NCBI RefSeq assembly: GCF_002105155.1
Contig: NW_019029004.1
Location: 124,001-188,000 of the forward strand
DNA from: Lobosporangium transversale
Lineage: Eukaryota; Mortierellomycota; Mortierellomycetes; Mortierellales; Mortierellaceae
Length of the DNA stretch: 64,000 nt
Direction of reading: 5' to 3'
The position numbers and the translations under genes were made by a program. Below the pieces are notes generated by a model that saw nothing but the letters and a program-made list of their open reading frames with translations, had not been told where the DNA came from and made no database searches. Position 1 is the stretch's first letter. Every line of letters begins with the position of its first letter. Shown piece by piece: positions 11,592 through 23,189 of this stretch.

Positions 11592-11762
11592 TTAATATAT
11601 GACCGACATAGAGGAAGAAGGATAGGGTTCTGCTTGAATCTTGTCCATGTCCATGTTCATGTCAGAATTGGTAGTGAGAGCGCGTCCAGAATCGTTTTTC
11701 TCAACGCAATCAGCCTCCGTTCTCGCCATTGTCAACATTCTTCTCCTGCTTCTTCTCGCCAT
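11592..11762 (-). CDS. Possible small ORF or terminal exon, 56 aa
   Basis: A minus-strand frame starts MARRSRRRMLTMARTEADC and ends in an acidic, Met/Asp-rich, Ser-rich tail (NMDMDKIQAEPYPSSSMSVI). Composition is protein-like compared with the surrounding AT-rich DNA. A possible splice acceptor (cctctcag) lies just before the ATG, so it could be the last exon of a longer gene whose other exons I could not identify. No family is recognised. Confidence 0.3.
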   Translation of the reverse strand: MARRSRRRMLTMARTEADCVEKNDSGRALTTNSDMNMDMDKIQAEPYPSSSMSVIY

Positions 11763-13040
11763 TGCTGAGAGGTATGGATCAAGATAAAGAAGTGAAAAAA
11801 CAGATTAAGCCTTTAAAAATGGACTTTTGGTAGGGGCCTTAAATAATAGGCTTGGGCTTAGCACTATGCTACTCATGCGATGGATGCTGTAGCGTATTGG
11901 CTAGACGTCATAATCGCCTTCAGGTCCGTTTCTCATTATTGCTCACCCACCCAAACTTCTTATGGGTCTTAGACGCAGATTTGACCTTGAAGAGCGCGAA
12001 TGGGAATAGAATAAGAATTAAGATTGAAGGTGAATGGAGAAGCGGCGTAGCAGATAAAAAAAATAGTAGAAAAAAACGCGAACGCGTAGTTATTGGTAGA
12101 ATTTTTATCCCGCTACTATTCAATTTAATATAATAATTGAATTCATTCAAAAATAAATAAATAAATAAATAAAAAAATAAAAGAAAGTAAGGAATTTACC
12201 GTCAAAAGAACATGTACATCTATAGTTATGTTTGCGTCAACTTTAGAAAGGTTGCATTCTAAGGAAGAATTGAATTGAAGACACCAGAAGGAATACGAGT
12301 ATATAGCATGTGGAAGGAGCCGTAAATCTTATTGTGTGCCTATTAGGTGAGGAGGGCTAATGCAGGCGCGTGGATTAACGAATCGTCAAAGGATAAGAAA
12401 GAGTAAATGGGCTGGATATTCTAGAGAGAGGAAAAAAAAAAAAAAAAAAAAAAAAAAAACAAGAATTATTGTTTTTTACACAGAAAAAAAAAAAAAAAAA
12501 AGTTTACGAACGGCGCAAAATGGACTAGAACAAAAAAAAAAAAAAAAAAAAACTTTTTCATTTGGAAGAAACCTTTTCATGTCATCGTGAAGTGTCCAGT
12601 TGACCAACTTTTACTTCCGAAAATGATCTAAATCGTTTTCAAACGTGCGCTCATGTTGACAACTTTGTTGAGCGTGGGTCATCGAATCGTTGATTGTGAG
12701 AGGGTACAAATCGATATTGTGTACCCCATCAGTGTCCGATAAGGTACTCATTCGGAATTTCTTTTACACAACGGTGACACGCGAAATTTTACAATGGCCC
12801 CATCGTATATATTTTCCTCATTATACATGTACATGTATATACAATGGCGTACAGTGTGTGTTCTTGTTTGGAGTAGGCTAACGGTTCTACCGATGGGTTT
12901 CTAGGTCCGCACCAATTCGGCGTCCAATATATACTAATCATTCTGATATATATATATATATATATACATATGTACCTGTGTCCACTCTGCTCTGTTATCT
13001 TTGTCATTCCTTCCTTTATCCTCAAGGCTGAGTGATTAAT

Positions 13041-13070
13041 ATAAAATAAAATAAAATAAAATAAAATAAA
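13041..13070. repeat. AAATA pentanucleotide microsatellite
   Basis: About six tandem copies of ATAAA. Confidence 0.9.
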
Positions 13071-14481
13071 GAGTCTTCAGTAAATGTGAAAATATCAACT
13101 ATAAGATCTTGAACAACATGTACTAAACATAAGAGCCATTTTTTTTTCTTTGACTTGTTTCTACAATACTTGTTCCAGGATTCCTTTTAGTGCGCTCATA
13201 GAATAATAGAAGTAAGAAATCAATAGAAAACACCCCTAGCAGCGGTTTAAAAAAAAAAAAAAAAAGGACTATATCACGCCGCATCCAATATGCACGAATG
13301 TTTTTCAAAAAATGGATCGAAGGCATTGATAGATATTCATATATATAATGTATACTATTGTATAATAGAGGGAAGCGGGTGTACAATACAAACAATCAGT
13401 CGTTTTATTTATTTTGTCCGCAATACAAATTCGCTTTTTAGAATCATCACTGTGCTTTTTTTTATATATATATTTGCATAGTATACATTTTATGCGTTAT
13501 TACAACAGTAATCGTAATTTTGTCTCTCATACCCCTCCCATTCCATTTTTCCTTCCTTACACGCAAGATGTCTCGATCTTGGCGTCGCCGAACAATGCAA
13601 TTCCATCTGTTTTTTTTTTGTCCGCTCTCTACTCTCTTCCTTATTCAGTTTTGTATATATATTTCTCTGTCCCTCTATGGCCCCCTATGGTACTTTTGCT
13701 CACGCACATCTCCCATCTACTAACGACTGAAGATTCAGTTCGAACAAAACAATAACATCTTTAACGGTATTTAGCCATTAAAAACATCCGAAAAGCAACC
13801 ATCTGACGCCCAACTAGAGAAACTAGGACAAAAGAACAAAAAAGAGATCCAAACTTTACTATTGTAGTATATAGTAGAGAATATGCCATTACATACACAG
13901 TCCTATCAAGCTGCAGCGAGCACGCGAATGAATTTTTTTCCGTCATAATTCCTCAAGGCCTATAGTGCCTATCACCGATGCATTCACTACTTAGTATACA
14001 TCGGACGCGACTAAGGATGAGGACTAGGTCTTTGGTGATAATATGAGGGGAACAAGCGCATTTTGGATTAATACCGATCCTCCTATGACATCTGGAGATC
14101 TATCCAGAGGGTAGAGTCCTTCCCAGTTTGATTGTACTGATCGTGTTTGCTCTTTCTTTCACCATGCTCTGTGTTTTAGTATATATTTATTCTAACACAA
14201 TGTCGCTTAGTACAACTGCTGCAGCATCCATTGCAGTCGTAGCCATATAACTAGTGTAAAACCATTCGTTGTTTTACTTGACTCAGACCTTGACTCAACC
14301 CCTGGCCTCCGTTACCTATCGCTGTTTACAATATAGACAACTATAGTAGTGACTAAGGTTCCTCCCGATGCGGCCGGAAATCTCTGATCTGGCTGATTCG
14401 AAGACCGGGCCCAAATATAGCCCTCTTCTGCGAACATTCCTCAAGGCTTCCTGCCTCCAGGGCAACGCTTTCAACGTAACG

Positions 14482-14485
<4 letters not shown>

Positions 14486-14517
<32 letters not shown>

Positions 14518-14539
14518 GAAAAAAAAAAAAAAAAAAAAA
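14486..14539. repeat. T28 / A21 facing homopolymers
   Basis: A T28 run (14486-14513), a five-base spacer aaagg, and an A21 run (14519-14539) form a near-perfect 20-bp foldback. Confidence 0.9.
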
Positions 14540-14561
14540 TCTAACACTCCATTGGCACTAC

Positions 14562-14623
14562 AACTACGCCGTAGTTACTAAATTGGGCAACGGACCATTT
14601 GCTTTAAGCGGTGCCTACGGCGT
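14562..14623. repeat. Palindrome with nested inverted repeat
   Basis: AACTACG-C-CGTAGTT (14562-14576) is a perfect 7-bp palindrome around one base. Part of it, ACGCCGTAG (14567-14575), recurs as its reverse complement CTACGGCGT at 14615-14623. Two alternative hairpins are therefore possible. Confidence 0.8.
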
Positions 14624-14852
14624 TCAATATTGAGCTCCCAGATCGAATTTTCTTGGAACATAGGTCTATCCGTGTTTACTTGCCGAGATATCCAATCTCT
14701 CTAAATGGAATAGACTTTCATTGACTAAAAATATTATATCCCCACTCCTGCCGCTCACAGAGGAGTGAGTCCTTGGGCTGCTGATTATGTTATGTTATTT
14801 ATTTATGGTATCAATGAAGGTACCTCTTGAGATAGCCACCTAATTTTTTTCA

Positions 14853-14889
<37 letters not shown>

Positions 14890-15691
14890 CGAATAGTTAG
14901 ACATAAAAATATTCTCTTAGTGATGGAAGATCAATAAATTATTGTTTGTTATGATTTGTGAACAGTCCATCTTTTTTTATACTTTCATTCTGCCTCCTTT
15001 TTTATCTCGTTAAAATTCAATGCTCCTTGTTCGATGGCTTGCTTAAAACTTTATTGCGAGGTAGTTCTCGGCCAAGGGCACAGAAGTGCGCGCATCATGC
15101 CAGGTAGGTCATCAAAAGATGGTTTTATTTTTTTTTTTTTATATAAAAAAAACATCTACAGATATATTTTTTAAAAATACTCCTTTCTCCAAGGAGCACA
15201 GATCATAATACATTTAAGTACGCCAGGGCTCAGCTCGGAAGAAACCACAATGTCTCAAAGAAAGCCAATGTAGAGAATAAGGATCTCGGCCTGGCCACCT
15301 GACAAAAGATATATATTTCTGAATGTGCTAGTTTGCAATCTGTTCACAGCATGATTTATACCTCTGCGCTATATTGTCAGGTATCATAAACCTGTTACTT
15401 AGTTAATCAAACAGGAGCACACAAATTGTTATGCGATGGGTGTAGTCGACACTCTAGCCTCTAAACGCCCTCCAAAGCCAACAAAAGGGCTAGAACCGAG
15501 AAGAATGATGATGATTATGAATAAAAAGTTTTCATAAAATAGAAGTGCAAATAGTTTTCGGCTCCACTAGTATACCAGTATACCATGCCCCACTATAACT
15601 GGTATCGTATCATACACCACTGCCAAACTAGATGTAAAGCTGTTTAGCTGGTCCAATATTGACTTTTATAACTATGCTATAATATACTATG

Positions 15692-18172
15692 CTATTTATA
15701 CTGCCGCCGAAGCCGAAGTTGGCCAAGTTGAATATTATTCAAACGAGGGCAATACGAAACATGTGTCAAGAACCTCTGCATCATATCCCCATCTTCGTCA
15801 TTGTTTCGGCTTCCACTGCCTTCTCCGGCCTCATCCTCAGAGTCACCATAAGCACCATTGAACAATTCGGAAACACTCCACTGGTGTCCCAAGAGTGTAC
15901 TAATACCGTCTCCAAAAGTAGAATCGATCTCCTGTTTAGGCATAATCCATTCAATCTCCTTAGGCACCTTAGGCTCTGGTAGTGCAGAAGCTGCGGTTGT
16001 AGAAGTAGCCTTAGTAGCGGTGGCGGAAAGGATACTGGTGGTGAATCGGCGTTCATCTTCGTTAACCAAATGATTTTTATATACAATCTCTCGTTCCCGT
16101 GCACGGATAGTCAACGACTCCAGACAGGGATTATCCCAGGCAATGTTCGAAGCGTTGCATTTGCGGTCGCTATCATCTCCATCTCCATCTCCATCTCCAT
16201 TTCCCCCTGTTGTCACTGCTCTTCCGCCTATAAGGGCCTCCTTAGCATCTTCGATCGTTCCAATATTGCCTTCTCCCTCAGCCTCTCCCTCCTTTATATT
16301 GTTAGTCTTGTTATTGTCATCCTCTCGCTTCTTTAGGATATCCTCAACAACAACACTCACATCCGCGTCCATGTTCAAATCCCAGAAATAAAGCTTGCGT
16401 AGCCGTCGGCAGTTCTGGACTAACTTCTCTAACTCTCGCCCTTGTCGCTCCAAGACAATAGAGATCCACTCATTACCCATATTCTCAGATCCCCCAGGAA
16501 GGAGCGGGGACCATTGTCTCTCAGCACATCCCAGAATAATAATCTTGAGGACCTGAAGGGTTTGTTTGTGAGCCTCAATAGCCTTACGTGCCTCAGTGTC
16601 GAGTACCCAAAGACAAACCTCTAGCTCTCTTAAGGAATTCTGTCGATTGCCCAACCCTTTTTGGAACTTGAGATCCATTTCTTCATCAACTCGGATTGTG
16701 CTAGAGTTGCCATTGTTGACGTCGCCATCGCCTTGGACATGGATGTTGAGATGCTTACTACTGTCATCCTTGGCTCTGATTCGGCCTGTCAAAGGGGCGC
16801 CAACATTGGATCTATAGTACTGACGCTCATCATCTTCATTTTCCCGACTACACGCGCGGACCATCTTCAAAATTTTCCAGTTGTTGGCAATCTGGTTCTT
16901 CATTGCAGGGTCCTTGGGATGATCACAGATCTTGAGACTCGATAGTTGAGGACGGGTCCCCTGCTTGATCTTTTGTCTGCCTTCCTTCTCTCGTTTCTCC
17001 CGTTCTTTCTTAGATTCGACTTCCTCGGTTCCAGAAAGGAGATAGATCATTGAATCCAATGGGTAAGTACCCCCGTCGTTGCCATCGGTGCTGTTTATTA
17101 CGAACTCAATCACCAAGTCCTCCAACAGTGGACAGCGCCCCAAGATATATCGTTCCAGGCAAGGACGTAAAGATTTACGCAGCCCTAATGTTAGAGAGGT
17201 GAGATTCTCAAATATTAAAGAATCCAAACCGATATCGCTCAATTGGCCAGAAATATTGCAAAGCGACAAAGACCGAAGTCGTCCAGCAAGCGGCCGGAGT
17301 AATAGCCAGAGCTCTTGATCCTTGAAACTTAGCCCCCGCAGATGCAACTCCTCAAGCGTTGGCGCCAGATGAGCCAGAGGCTCAAAGGGGGTTATTTTAT
17401 TTTTGTTACCATTAACACTGTTGATGGAGCTAGCGTTAATGTTATTAGCAGTAGCCGGTGCTGCAGCTGCAGCTTCAGTGCTTGCACCAGCTGTCGTGAT
17501 TGGGTCAGCTGCCACTGCTTCAGTTGTTAGTTGATCAGCATGTTCCATCATGCTGGGCATCAATTGATACGTTAAATCGAACATACTCAATTTCTTCAGC
17601 CGTAGGTTATGGGCCAGCAACCAGGATACTACTTTAGAGTTCATCGATGAAGCAACCACTAATTCATTTAGGAACCTGAATCTGGGATGTGTTTTCAAGT
17701 CGGTTAAAAACTTTGGAAGGTGCCAAAACGAACGAAGATGGAGGATTCGACATAGATCTTGATGCTCCATCAGCCTTTCTCTGGGCACATGATCCATACT
17801 TAAGGGCTCGTATACATGCCAGAGTATGGGCATAAAGACTTGACGCCAAAGTTTTGAGACTTGAGTGCATTGTATAAGTAACTTGGGTCTGTATGAGAAG
17901 TTAAAAGATCGGTTGTCACGAACTTTGAGGTAACTCAATGCGTTATCTTGATCATCATCATTTCTGTTTGGATGGGACTCAAATGGTGAGACGTGTTTGC
18001 CGATAGCGGACAGAATCTCGGGACAGGATAGTGCATGGCTTGTTGCTGGAGTTGATATGGTGGTCTCTTTCAAGGGTGCGGAAGATGTTATGATTGCTAC
18101 CAATACTTCTGCTGCTATTTCTATTGCTGCTTCTATTGCTGCTTCTGTTATTACTGTTGCTTTTGTTGCCAT
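15692..18172 (-). CDS. F-box-like / leucine-rich repeat protein
   Basis: A single exon of 826 aa when started at MATKATVITEAA; a 28-residue upstream extension in frame looks like leader. After an Ala/Ile-rich N-terminus comes an F-box-like segment, SCPEILSAIGKHVSPF then LLIQCTQVSKLWRQVFMPILW. Leucine-rich-like repeats follow: LRLKKLSMFDL, APTLEELHLRGLSFKDQ, RLRSLSLCNISG, ENLTSLTLGLRKS and NSLRELEVCLWVLD. The C-terminal part has acidic, low-complexity inserts (a GDGDGDGDD run) and ends on another repeat (CPRLNNIQLGQLRLRRQYK). This architecture is common in large fungal F-box families, where the protein acts as a substrate receptor of an SCF ubiquitin ligase. The target cannot be inferred. It lies in tandem with the bromodomain gene, 608 bp downstream of its stop. 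Confidence 0.8.
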   Translation of the reverse strand: MATKATVITEAAIEAAIEIAAEVLVAIITSSAPLKETTISTPATSHALSCPEILSAIGKHVSPFESHPNRNDDDQDNALSYLKVRDNRSFNFSYRPKLLIQCTQVSKLWRQVFMPILWHVYEPLSMDHVPRERLMEHQDLCRILHLRSFWHLPKFLTDLKTHPRFRFLNELVVASSMNSKVVSWLLAHNLRLKKLSMFDLTYQLMPSMMEHADQLTTEAVAADPITTAGASTEAAAAAPATANNINASSINSVNGNKNKITPFEPLAHLAPTLEELHLRGLSFKDQELWLLLRPLAGRLRSLSLCNISGQLSDIGLDSLIFENLTSLTLGLRKSLRPCLERYILGRCPLLEDLVIEFVINSTDGNDGGTYPLDSMIYLLSGTEEVESKKEREKREKEGRQKIKQGTRPQLSSLKICDHPKDPAMKNQIANNWKILKMVRACSRENEDDERQYYRSNVGAPLTGRIRAKDDSSKHLNIHVQGDGDVNNGNSSTIRVDEEMDLKFQKGLGNRQNSLRELEVCLWVLDTEARKAIEAHKQTLQVLKIIILGCAERQWSPLLPGGSENMGNEWISIVLERQGRELEKLVQNCRRLRKLYFWDLNMDADVSVVVEDILKKREDDNNKTNNIKEGEAEGEGNIGTIEDAKEALIGGRAVTTGGNGDGDGDGDDSDRKCNASNIAWDNPCLESLTIRAREREIVYKNHLVNEDERRFTTSILSATATKATSTTAASALPEPKVPKEIEWIMPKQEIDSTFGDGISTLLGHQWSVSELFNGAYGDSEDEAGEGSGSRNNDEDGDMMQRFLTHVSYCPRLNNIQLGQLRLRRQYK

Positions 18173-18780
18173 GGTGATAGAATGAAGTAATACAAGCTTA
18201 GAGTACGGTTTGCAGTACGATGTACAGCAATAGGTTGTTGACAAGGGCAGAAGCAAGTCTTTTTCAAACTAGGTTTACAAATCTTATTTAAATGATGTGA
18301 AGTTGGGTGCCGCAGTCACTCGACGTCGCGTGGAGGCGCTTACATTTTATGCATCACCATGACAAAAAAATTTCTTTGGTAACATGTTTTTAACGAATGA
18401 TTGGACTACTGTACAATAAATTTTACAAGTGTGAACAATTAAGATAAAAAAAAGGAGAGGTTTAAAAGTGTATAAAAAGAGTGAGAGAGAGCGTAAAATA
18501 AAGAAAGAAGGGAGGAGAATAATCAGAATGTCTGGTTCAATTAATTTCAATGGCATTCCTTTTTAAAAGGCAGCCAAACAAAAGTATGCCATTCACAGGG
18601 CCTTGGATGGAGGATCATCTAGAATAACAAGCTTACTAGGACTGCAAACGCAAATGTAGTCATAGTTGTAGATACAGATGGAGTCACATCCGCAGCCGAG
18701 AGACACCCTCACGCACGGACGCCGCAGTGTTTCCTTTGATTCACTTGAAAGTTGTGGCTGATTTCTCTGACGTTTCAAAA
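18173..18780. other. Intergenic region between two minus-strand genes
   Basis: Promoter and 5' leader of the F-box gene plus the 3' flank of the bromodomain gene. It contains AT-rich sequence around 18350-18500. No further coding sequence is seen. Confidence 0.5.
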
Positions 18781-21700
18781 TCATTCTTCGGACGCCTTTG
18801 TAGCCGCTGATTGTGATACTGGTCCAACACTGGCAGCTGACCGAGCACTATCAGTCACATGAGGCTGTGTTGAAGTTGCTGTAGAATTTGTAGCTGAGGC
18901 TATGGCAGGAGTTGAGTCTGAAAGTGATGTAGGAGCAACTATCATAGCAGGTGTTGATGCAGCTGCCTGAGTCGAGGATGTGATGTTTGGAGGAGTAGAC
19001 GCTAATGTTGACACTGGAGTAGCTGCTGCCGCTGTCGCAGAGTTTGCCACAACTGGGGGAGTCGCTGAAGTAGAGGCGGACGCTGAGCTAGGAGTGGTAG
19101 CAGTAGTAGGTGCATTTGTTGATGCTGGTACTACAGGAGGCGGAAGACGTTGTGGATTGACCTCTGACAGAGGTACATACTGGGCCATCTCTGCAAGGCG
19201 CTTACGAATACTCTTGATCAATCGCTCTAAAAGCAATTTTTCCTGTTCCTCAGATCCTGGAGTAGAAGCAACAGGACTTGGTGCGGGTGTAGATGAAGGA
19301 GTGACGCCTCCACTAACAGAAGTAGATATAGGCGTTGGAGTTGAACTTGAGGCTAAAGATGTTTCATTCTTCATACTCAATGTCTTGCTGACCATGAGTT
19401 GCACAACTTGACGCATTTCAATCGAATTCTGCTCAAGATACTCTCGAACCCATTTCTTGTTCTCCTCAGAATCTCCACCTGACCAAGTCTGACCCCATTT
19501 GATCTCCACATCATCATCAGCTGTGGAAGCGATAGACCGTTGAGCAGGAGGCAACAAGCTGTCGAGTTCGATTTTGAGCGTCCTCCAAGCTTCGTACTCA
19601 GTCTTTGCACGTAGTAGCTTCGGCCATGCTTGAATGTCCTTGACAACTTGTCGGATGTCGATCCATTCCTTCATTGATGCAGTCGATGCATCCTTTTCTG
19701 TACCCTTCTGCATGGATTGGCTCGTATGTCCATTACTGACTCTTGAAGCCTTGGTTTCCCCTATAGACACAGCTTCTTCAGTATCCTTCATGATCTCGTC
19801 CTCCATCTCAGATTTAGCCAAATCATTAGTTTTCTCATCCTTGAGTCCTTGGAGCACTTTAGACTCCCCCATTTGTATTTCCTTTGACTCCTCTGGAGGG
19901 TTATTCGGCGCTTGATCTGATGTAATTTTAGGCTCTCCCTTAATGTTGTTTTCGACTCCTTTTGACTCTACCTGCGTCTCTTCCTTCACATCAGTTTTCG
20001 CTGCCCTCGTTGACGTCATCTCTTCTGCTTCGATATTAAAATCTTGTCGCCACAACTTCAAAGGTACACGCGTGTCCACATCAGAATGCTGCCCAGTCTT
20101 TTCTTCTTTGACAATTGTCGCCACCTTATCCACAAATGTGCTGGCACCTCGGGTCAGTGTCTCAACCTTCTGACGAACAAAATCTTGCACTTCAAAGAGA
20201 CCTGCAGCATCCTCCTTGCTCATTGCCGCCAGCTCCTTCTGATCAACTATGCCATCCAAAAACATAGCGAGACTCCGAACATATGCTTCACCTTTTTCGT
20301 CTCCAAAAACCATCCCAGTATAAGCTGGAATATTTTTAACACCTGACGGGCCGTTATCTGTTGCTGGCCTTCCTAGGACAGCAAAAGGTCCATAATCTAG
20401 AAAGGCCGCTGGGCGGAACTGAGATTTTGGTGCCTTCCAATATGGGTAATCATCCAGGTATAGGCCATTGTAATTGGGATTTGTCTCAATCAAAGGGCAA
20501 ACCAGAGGAGCAGATCCAAAATCCTGCTCTACAGGCACCAAAGACCATGGATCAGGATGGGAAGCAGGGTCAATGGAGCCGTCCGTTGCATAACTCAGAG
20601 CAATCGTTCCATCTCTCCTATGTTTAATCTTTTTTGATTTCCTGTATTGTTGTGGAGTTGGTATACGGCCAGCTTCGCCGAATGACATGGGTGACTAGTA
20701 TTTGACCAAGTTGTAATGTAATAAATAGTAAGTGTTAGAGCATTCAGTATCCACATCAGAGTTTAAGGTTGCATCATCACCACGACTATGTGAATGGTAT
20801 TTACATCAGCAGGCAAATCCTGACTGCGGTTAGTTCGACGGCTTTGAGAGAAAGAACCCGTTGATGTGTTGCTATAATCGCCCATACCGCCAACATCGAC
20901 ATTCTCCTCACCCTTTACCGCCAAGAAAGCCTCATCATCCTTATCAAGGACTGACTTCCTTTCTCGTTCAATCGCTTTTGAACCCCACTCCCATAGTTTA
21001 TCGGCCTGCCTCCAGTATAACGTTTCCTTGGCATTATATAGCCTTGCATTATCGCAAACCAACTGAAAATCTTTCAAGAATTCATCGATGTTGGGATAGA
21101 AATTCCTCTCTACTTTAGCCCTCATTGTTGAAAAGTCCATTGGATTCTTGATAATAGAAGAGTAATCAGGCACTAGCACAGGATCAACTGGCTCAGTAAA
21201 CAATACATACATATCCTTCCTGAAACGGCAAATTACCGACGTTAAACAAACAGAGTTGGAATTAGTGAATTAAAATAAAAAGTCCCTCGCTTTTCGTCCT
21301 TTTTGAAATAAAATAATGCATCCGTACTTTATAAAGCTATCCAGTAGCTTATGGCAAATGACTGAAAGCTCCTTCTTCTTTGGAGCAGCAGGTGTTGTTA
21401 TTTTTGATGTCGAGGGTCGCTTGACATGCTTTCCTTTCCGCCTTGACTTCGGAGTGGCAGCGGCTGACGTAGATCCTTCTCGGCTGGGTTCTTCTGATGT
21501 CGCCTTTGGTGTCCTAGGTTTCGTATGTTTCCCTTCAGCCCCTGATCCAGGTATTGTCTTTGAGCTCTTCTGTCCACCCTTGACCGATTTGGAGCTAAAA
21601 TGAGCATGCATGCCAGGATCAATCATGGGTGACATAAGTCCCTCATTATCTGATTGGTCGTCTCGCTCGTTTTGTTGGCCATCGTTATCTTCATCCTCAT

Positions 21701-22907
21701 TATCTCCCTCCTCTTCGTCGTCGTCTTCAGGTTCATCAAGGTCGCCAGCCAAAGGGTCTTCCAGATCTTCGTCCATGTCCTCTGTCATTTGATCTTGTGC
21801 CTCTGTATCATAACTACCTGATCGTTCGTTCATCAGTGATAAAAATGGTCGCTTCTGTCCCACCTGTGCATGTGCACCATTCGAGTCGGGAAAAGAGAGT
21901 GTTTGATATGTCTCTTCCTGTTTTACAACAACGGGTGATTGAGCTACACTTTGACTTAATGACCTAGAGCGAGAACGTGCTTTTGGTACAATTGAATTTT
22001 TACGCTGACCTCCATATTGTAATAGACCTGCTTCGTCTGCCGGACTATTGTATTGTGCGTCTTGGATAGTAGATACTTTTCGATTCCTCTTACTTTCTTT
22101 CTTGTCCTTTCCTAACCGTAGAGTGATTTTGGGGGTCCCTGACTCGCTCTCCGCCTCCAAATCATACTCACGACTGCCCTCATGGCTGCGGCTGAAGATA
22201 TTATGAGACATAGGTCCTTCTTCATCTGCGTTTTCAATTTCATACTCATTATGTTGATGTTTAAGATGGTGATGCTTATGCTTATGTTTGTGTTTCTTTT
22301 TCTTCTTATGTATTGAAGACGGCCGTTCATTGTCGAGATCATCAGTATGAATGGAACTTTGTGTTTGGCGTCGTCCAATGTAAGCCTCGTCCTCCTGCTC
22401 CTCATCATCTTCGGATATGATACTGATATGTTCAGAAGACCGTCGCTTTTTCTTAGACAAGCTACTGCTACTGTTGCTCCTCTTATGTGTGGAAGTTGTA
22501 GGTGTGGAGGACGAGGCAGAGGAAGGAATGATGGCAGGATTAGAAGGAAGTCTCAGCGAGATCTTGATCTTTGGAAGTTTCTGAGCTGGCTGGGATGATG
22601 GTGAAGTTGCTCCATGTCCATTTCTGCCATTGTGCTGTAAAAGGTGATCTTTACTTTCGTCTTGGCCCTCTTCCTCTTCGATATCAACTGTGTCCTCGTG
22701 ATCCAAGTCATCCTGATGGCGCTCCTTCCTGCTTCTTTTTTTTTTCTTTTTCTTTTTAATCGCAGCAGTGGATGAAGAGTCGCTATGGAACTCGTCGTGA
22801 GAGAAAGATTTCGCAGTCGACTTGCGTTTGCGGTGCTGGTGGGTGTTTGAAGAGGAGTGGGTCTGATCCAGAGTGCTCGTGGTGGCAGGGGAACGTGGCG
22901 AACCCAT
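18781..22907 (-). CDS. BRD7/BRD9-like bromodomain protein
   Basis: Three exons, 22907-21328, 21219-20805 and 20694-18781, give 1302 aa. The first intron starts GTACGG and ends TTTCAG; the joins give SFIKKDMYVLFTEPVDP and QDLPADSPMSFGEAG. Residues 1-500 are basic and acidic low complexity, with Lys/His clusters and a strong acidic block. The bromodomain (about 508-615) has the ZA-loop region FTEPVDPVLVPDYSSIIKNP and the acetyl-lysine-site Asn in VCDNARLYNA. The block after it (GYGPFAVL-like segment DYGPFAVLGRPATDNGP) resembles the BRD7/BRD9 C-terminal domain (DUF3512). A coiled segment LLLERLIKSIRKRLAEMA and a Ser/Thr/Ala/Pro-rich tail close the chain. BRD7/9 are subunits of SWI/SNF-type remodellers. 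It is transcribed divergently from the METTL4-like gene, 282 bp away. Confidence 0.85.
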
Positions 22908-23189
22908 GAAAAAGAAACAGACGCAAGAGAATAAGAAAAATAGAAAAAGGGAAGTAAATTGCCTGTCGCGATAATGATCCGGTTGTAAAATTGATTAAAT
23001 CTTACTGGACAGGGTCAGGCAGATCAATTGAGATTGAATGTTGCGTGTGTGGTAGAACCAAATCGAGTCATGCAAAAACCCACATTCGAAAATGTGCTTA
23101 ATACAAATTATTCATACTTGTCCCCATAGTGTCATAGTGTTATGAATATAACGGAAAAAAAATTGTAGGTGGCTTAACCATAATGTCAC
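22908..23189. promoter_or_regulatory. Shared divergent promoter of bromodomain and METTL4-like genes
   Basis: Only 282 bp separate the two start codons, which point away from each other. Both promoters must lie here or overlap the genes. No clear TATA box is seen. Confidence 0.6.

Larger units (their letters stand above)
11411..15691. other. 4.3-kb gene-poor region
   Basis: No gene with recognisable family similarity. It holds homopolymer runs (A near 11456-11482, 12432-12459, 12484-12500, 12532-12551 and 13249-13265; T near 11558-11583, 14486-14513 and 14857-14885), an AAATA repeat (13041-13070), a TA repeat (about 12950-12966) and palindromes near 14.57 kb. It also has one 56-codon open frame on the minus strand (11592-11762). 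Base composition between 13.9 and 14.8 kb is less AT-rich than in the flanks and could be decayed unique sequence or an old element. Confidence 0.45.

Noticed and set aside
13414-13755. Open frame of 113 codons on the + strand
   Set aside because: AT-rich, hydrophobic low-complexity translation without family similarity, overlapped by another open frame.
14340-14470. GC-richer stretch considered as tRNA or 5S rRNA
   Set aside because: No cloverleaf, no A/B box pair, no 5S core sequence.
15689-20627. Many + strand frames opposite the F-box and bromodomain genes
   Set aside because: Shadow frames antisense to well-supported coding sequence.
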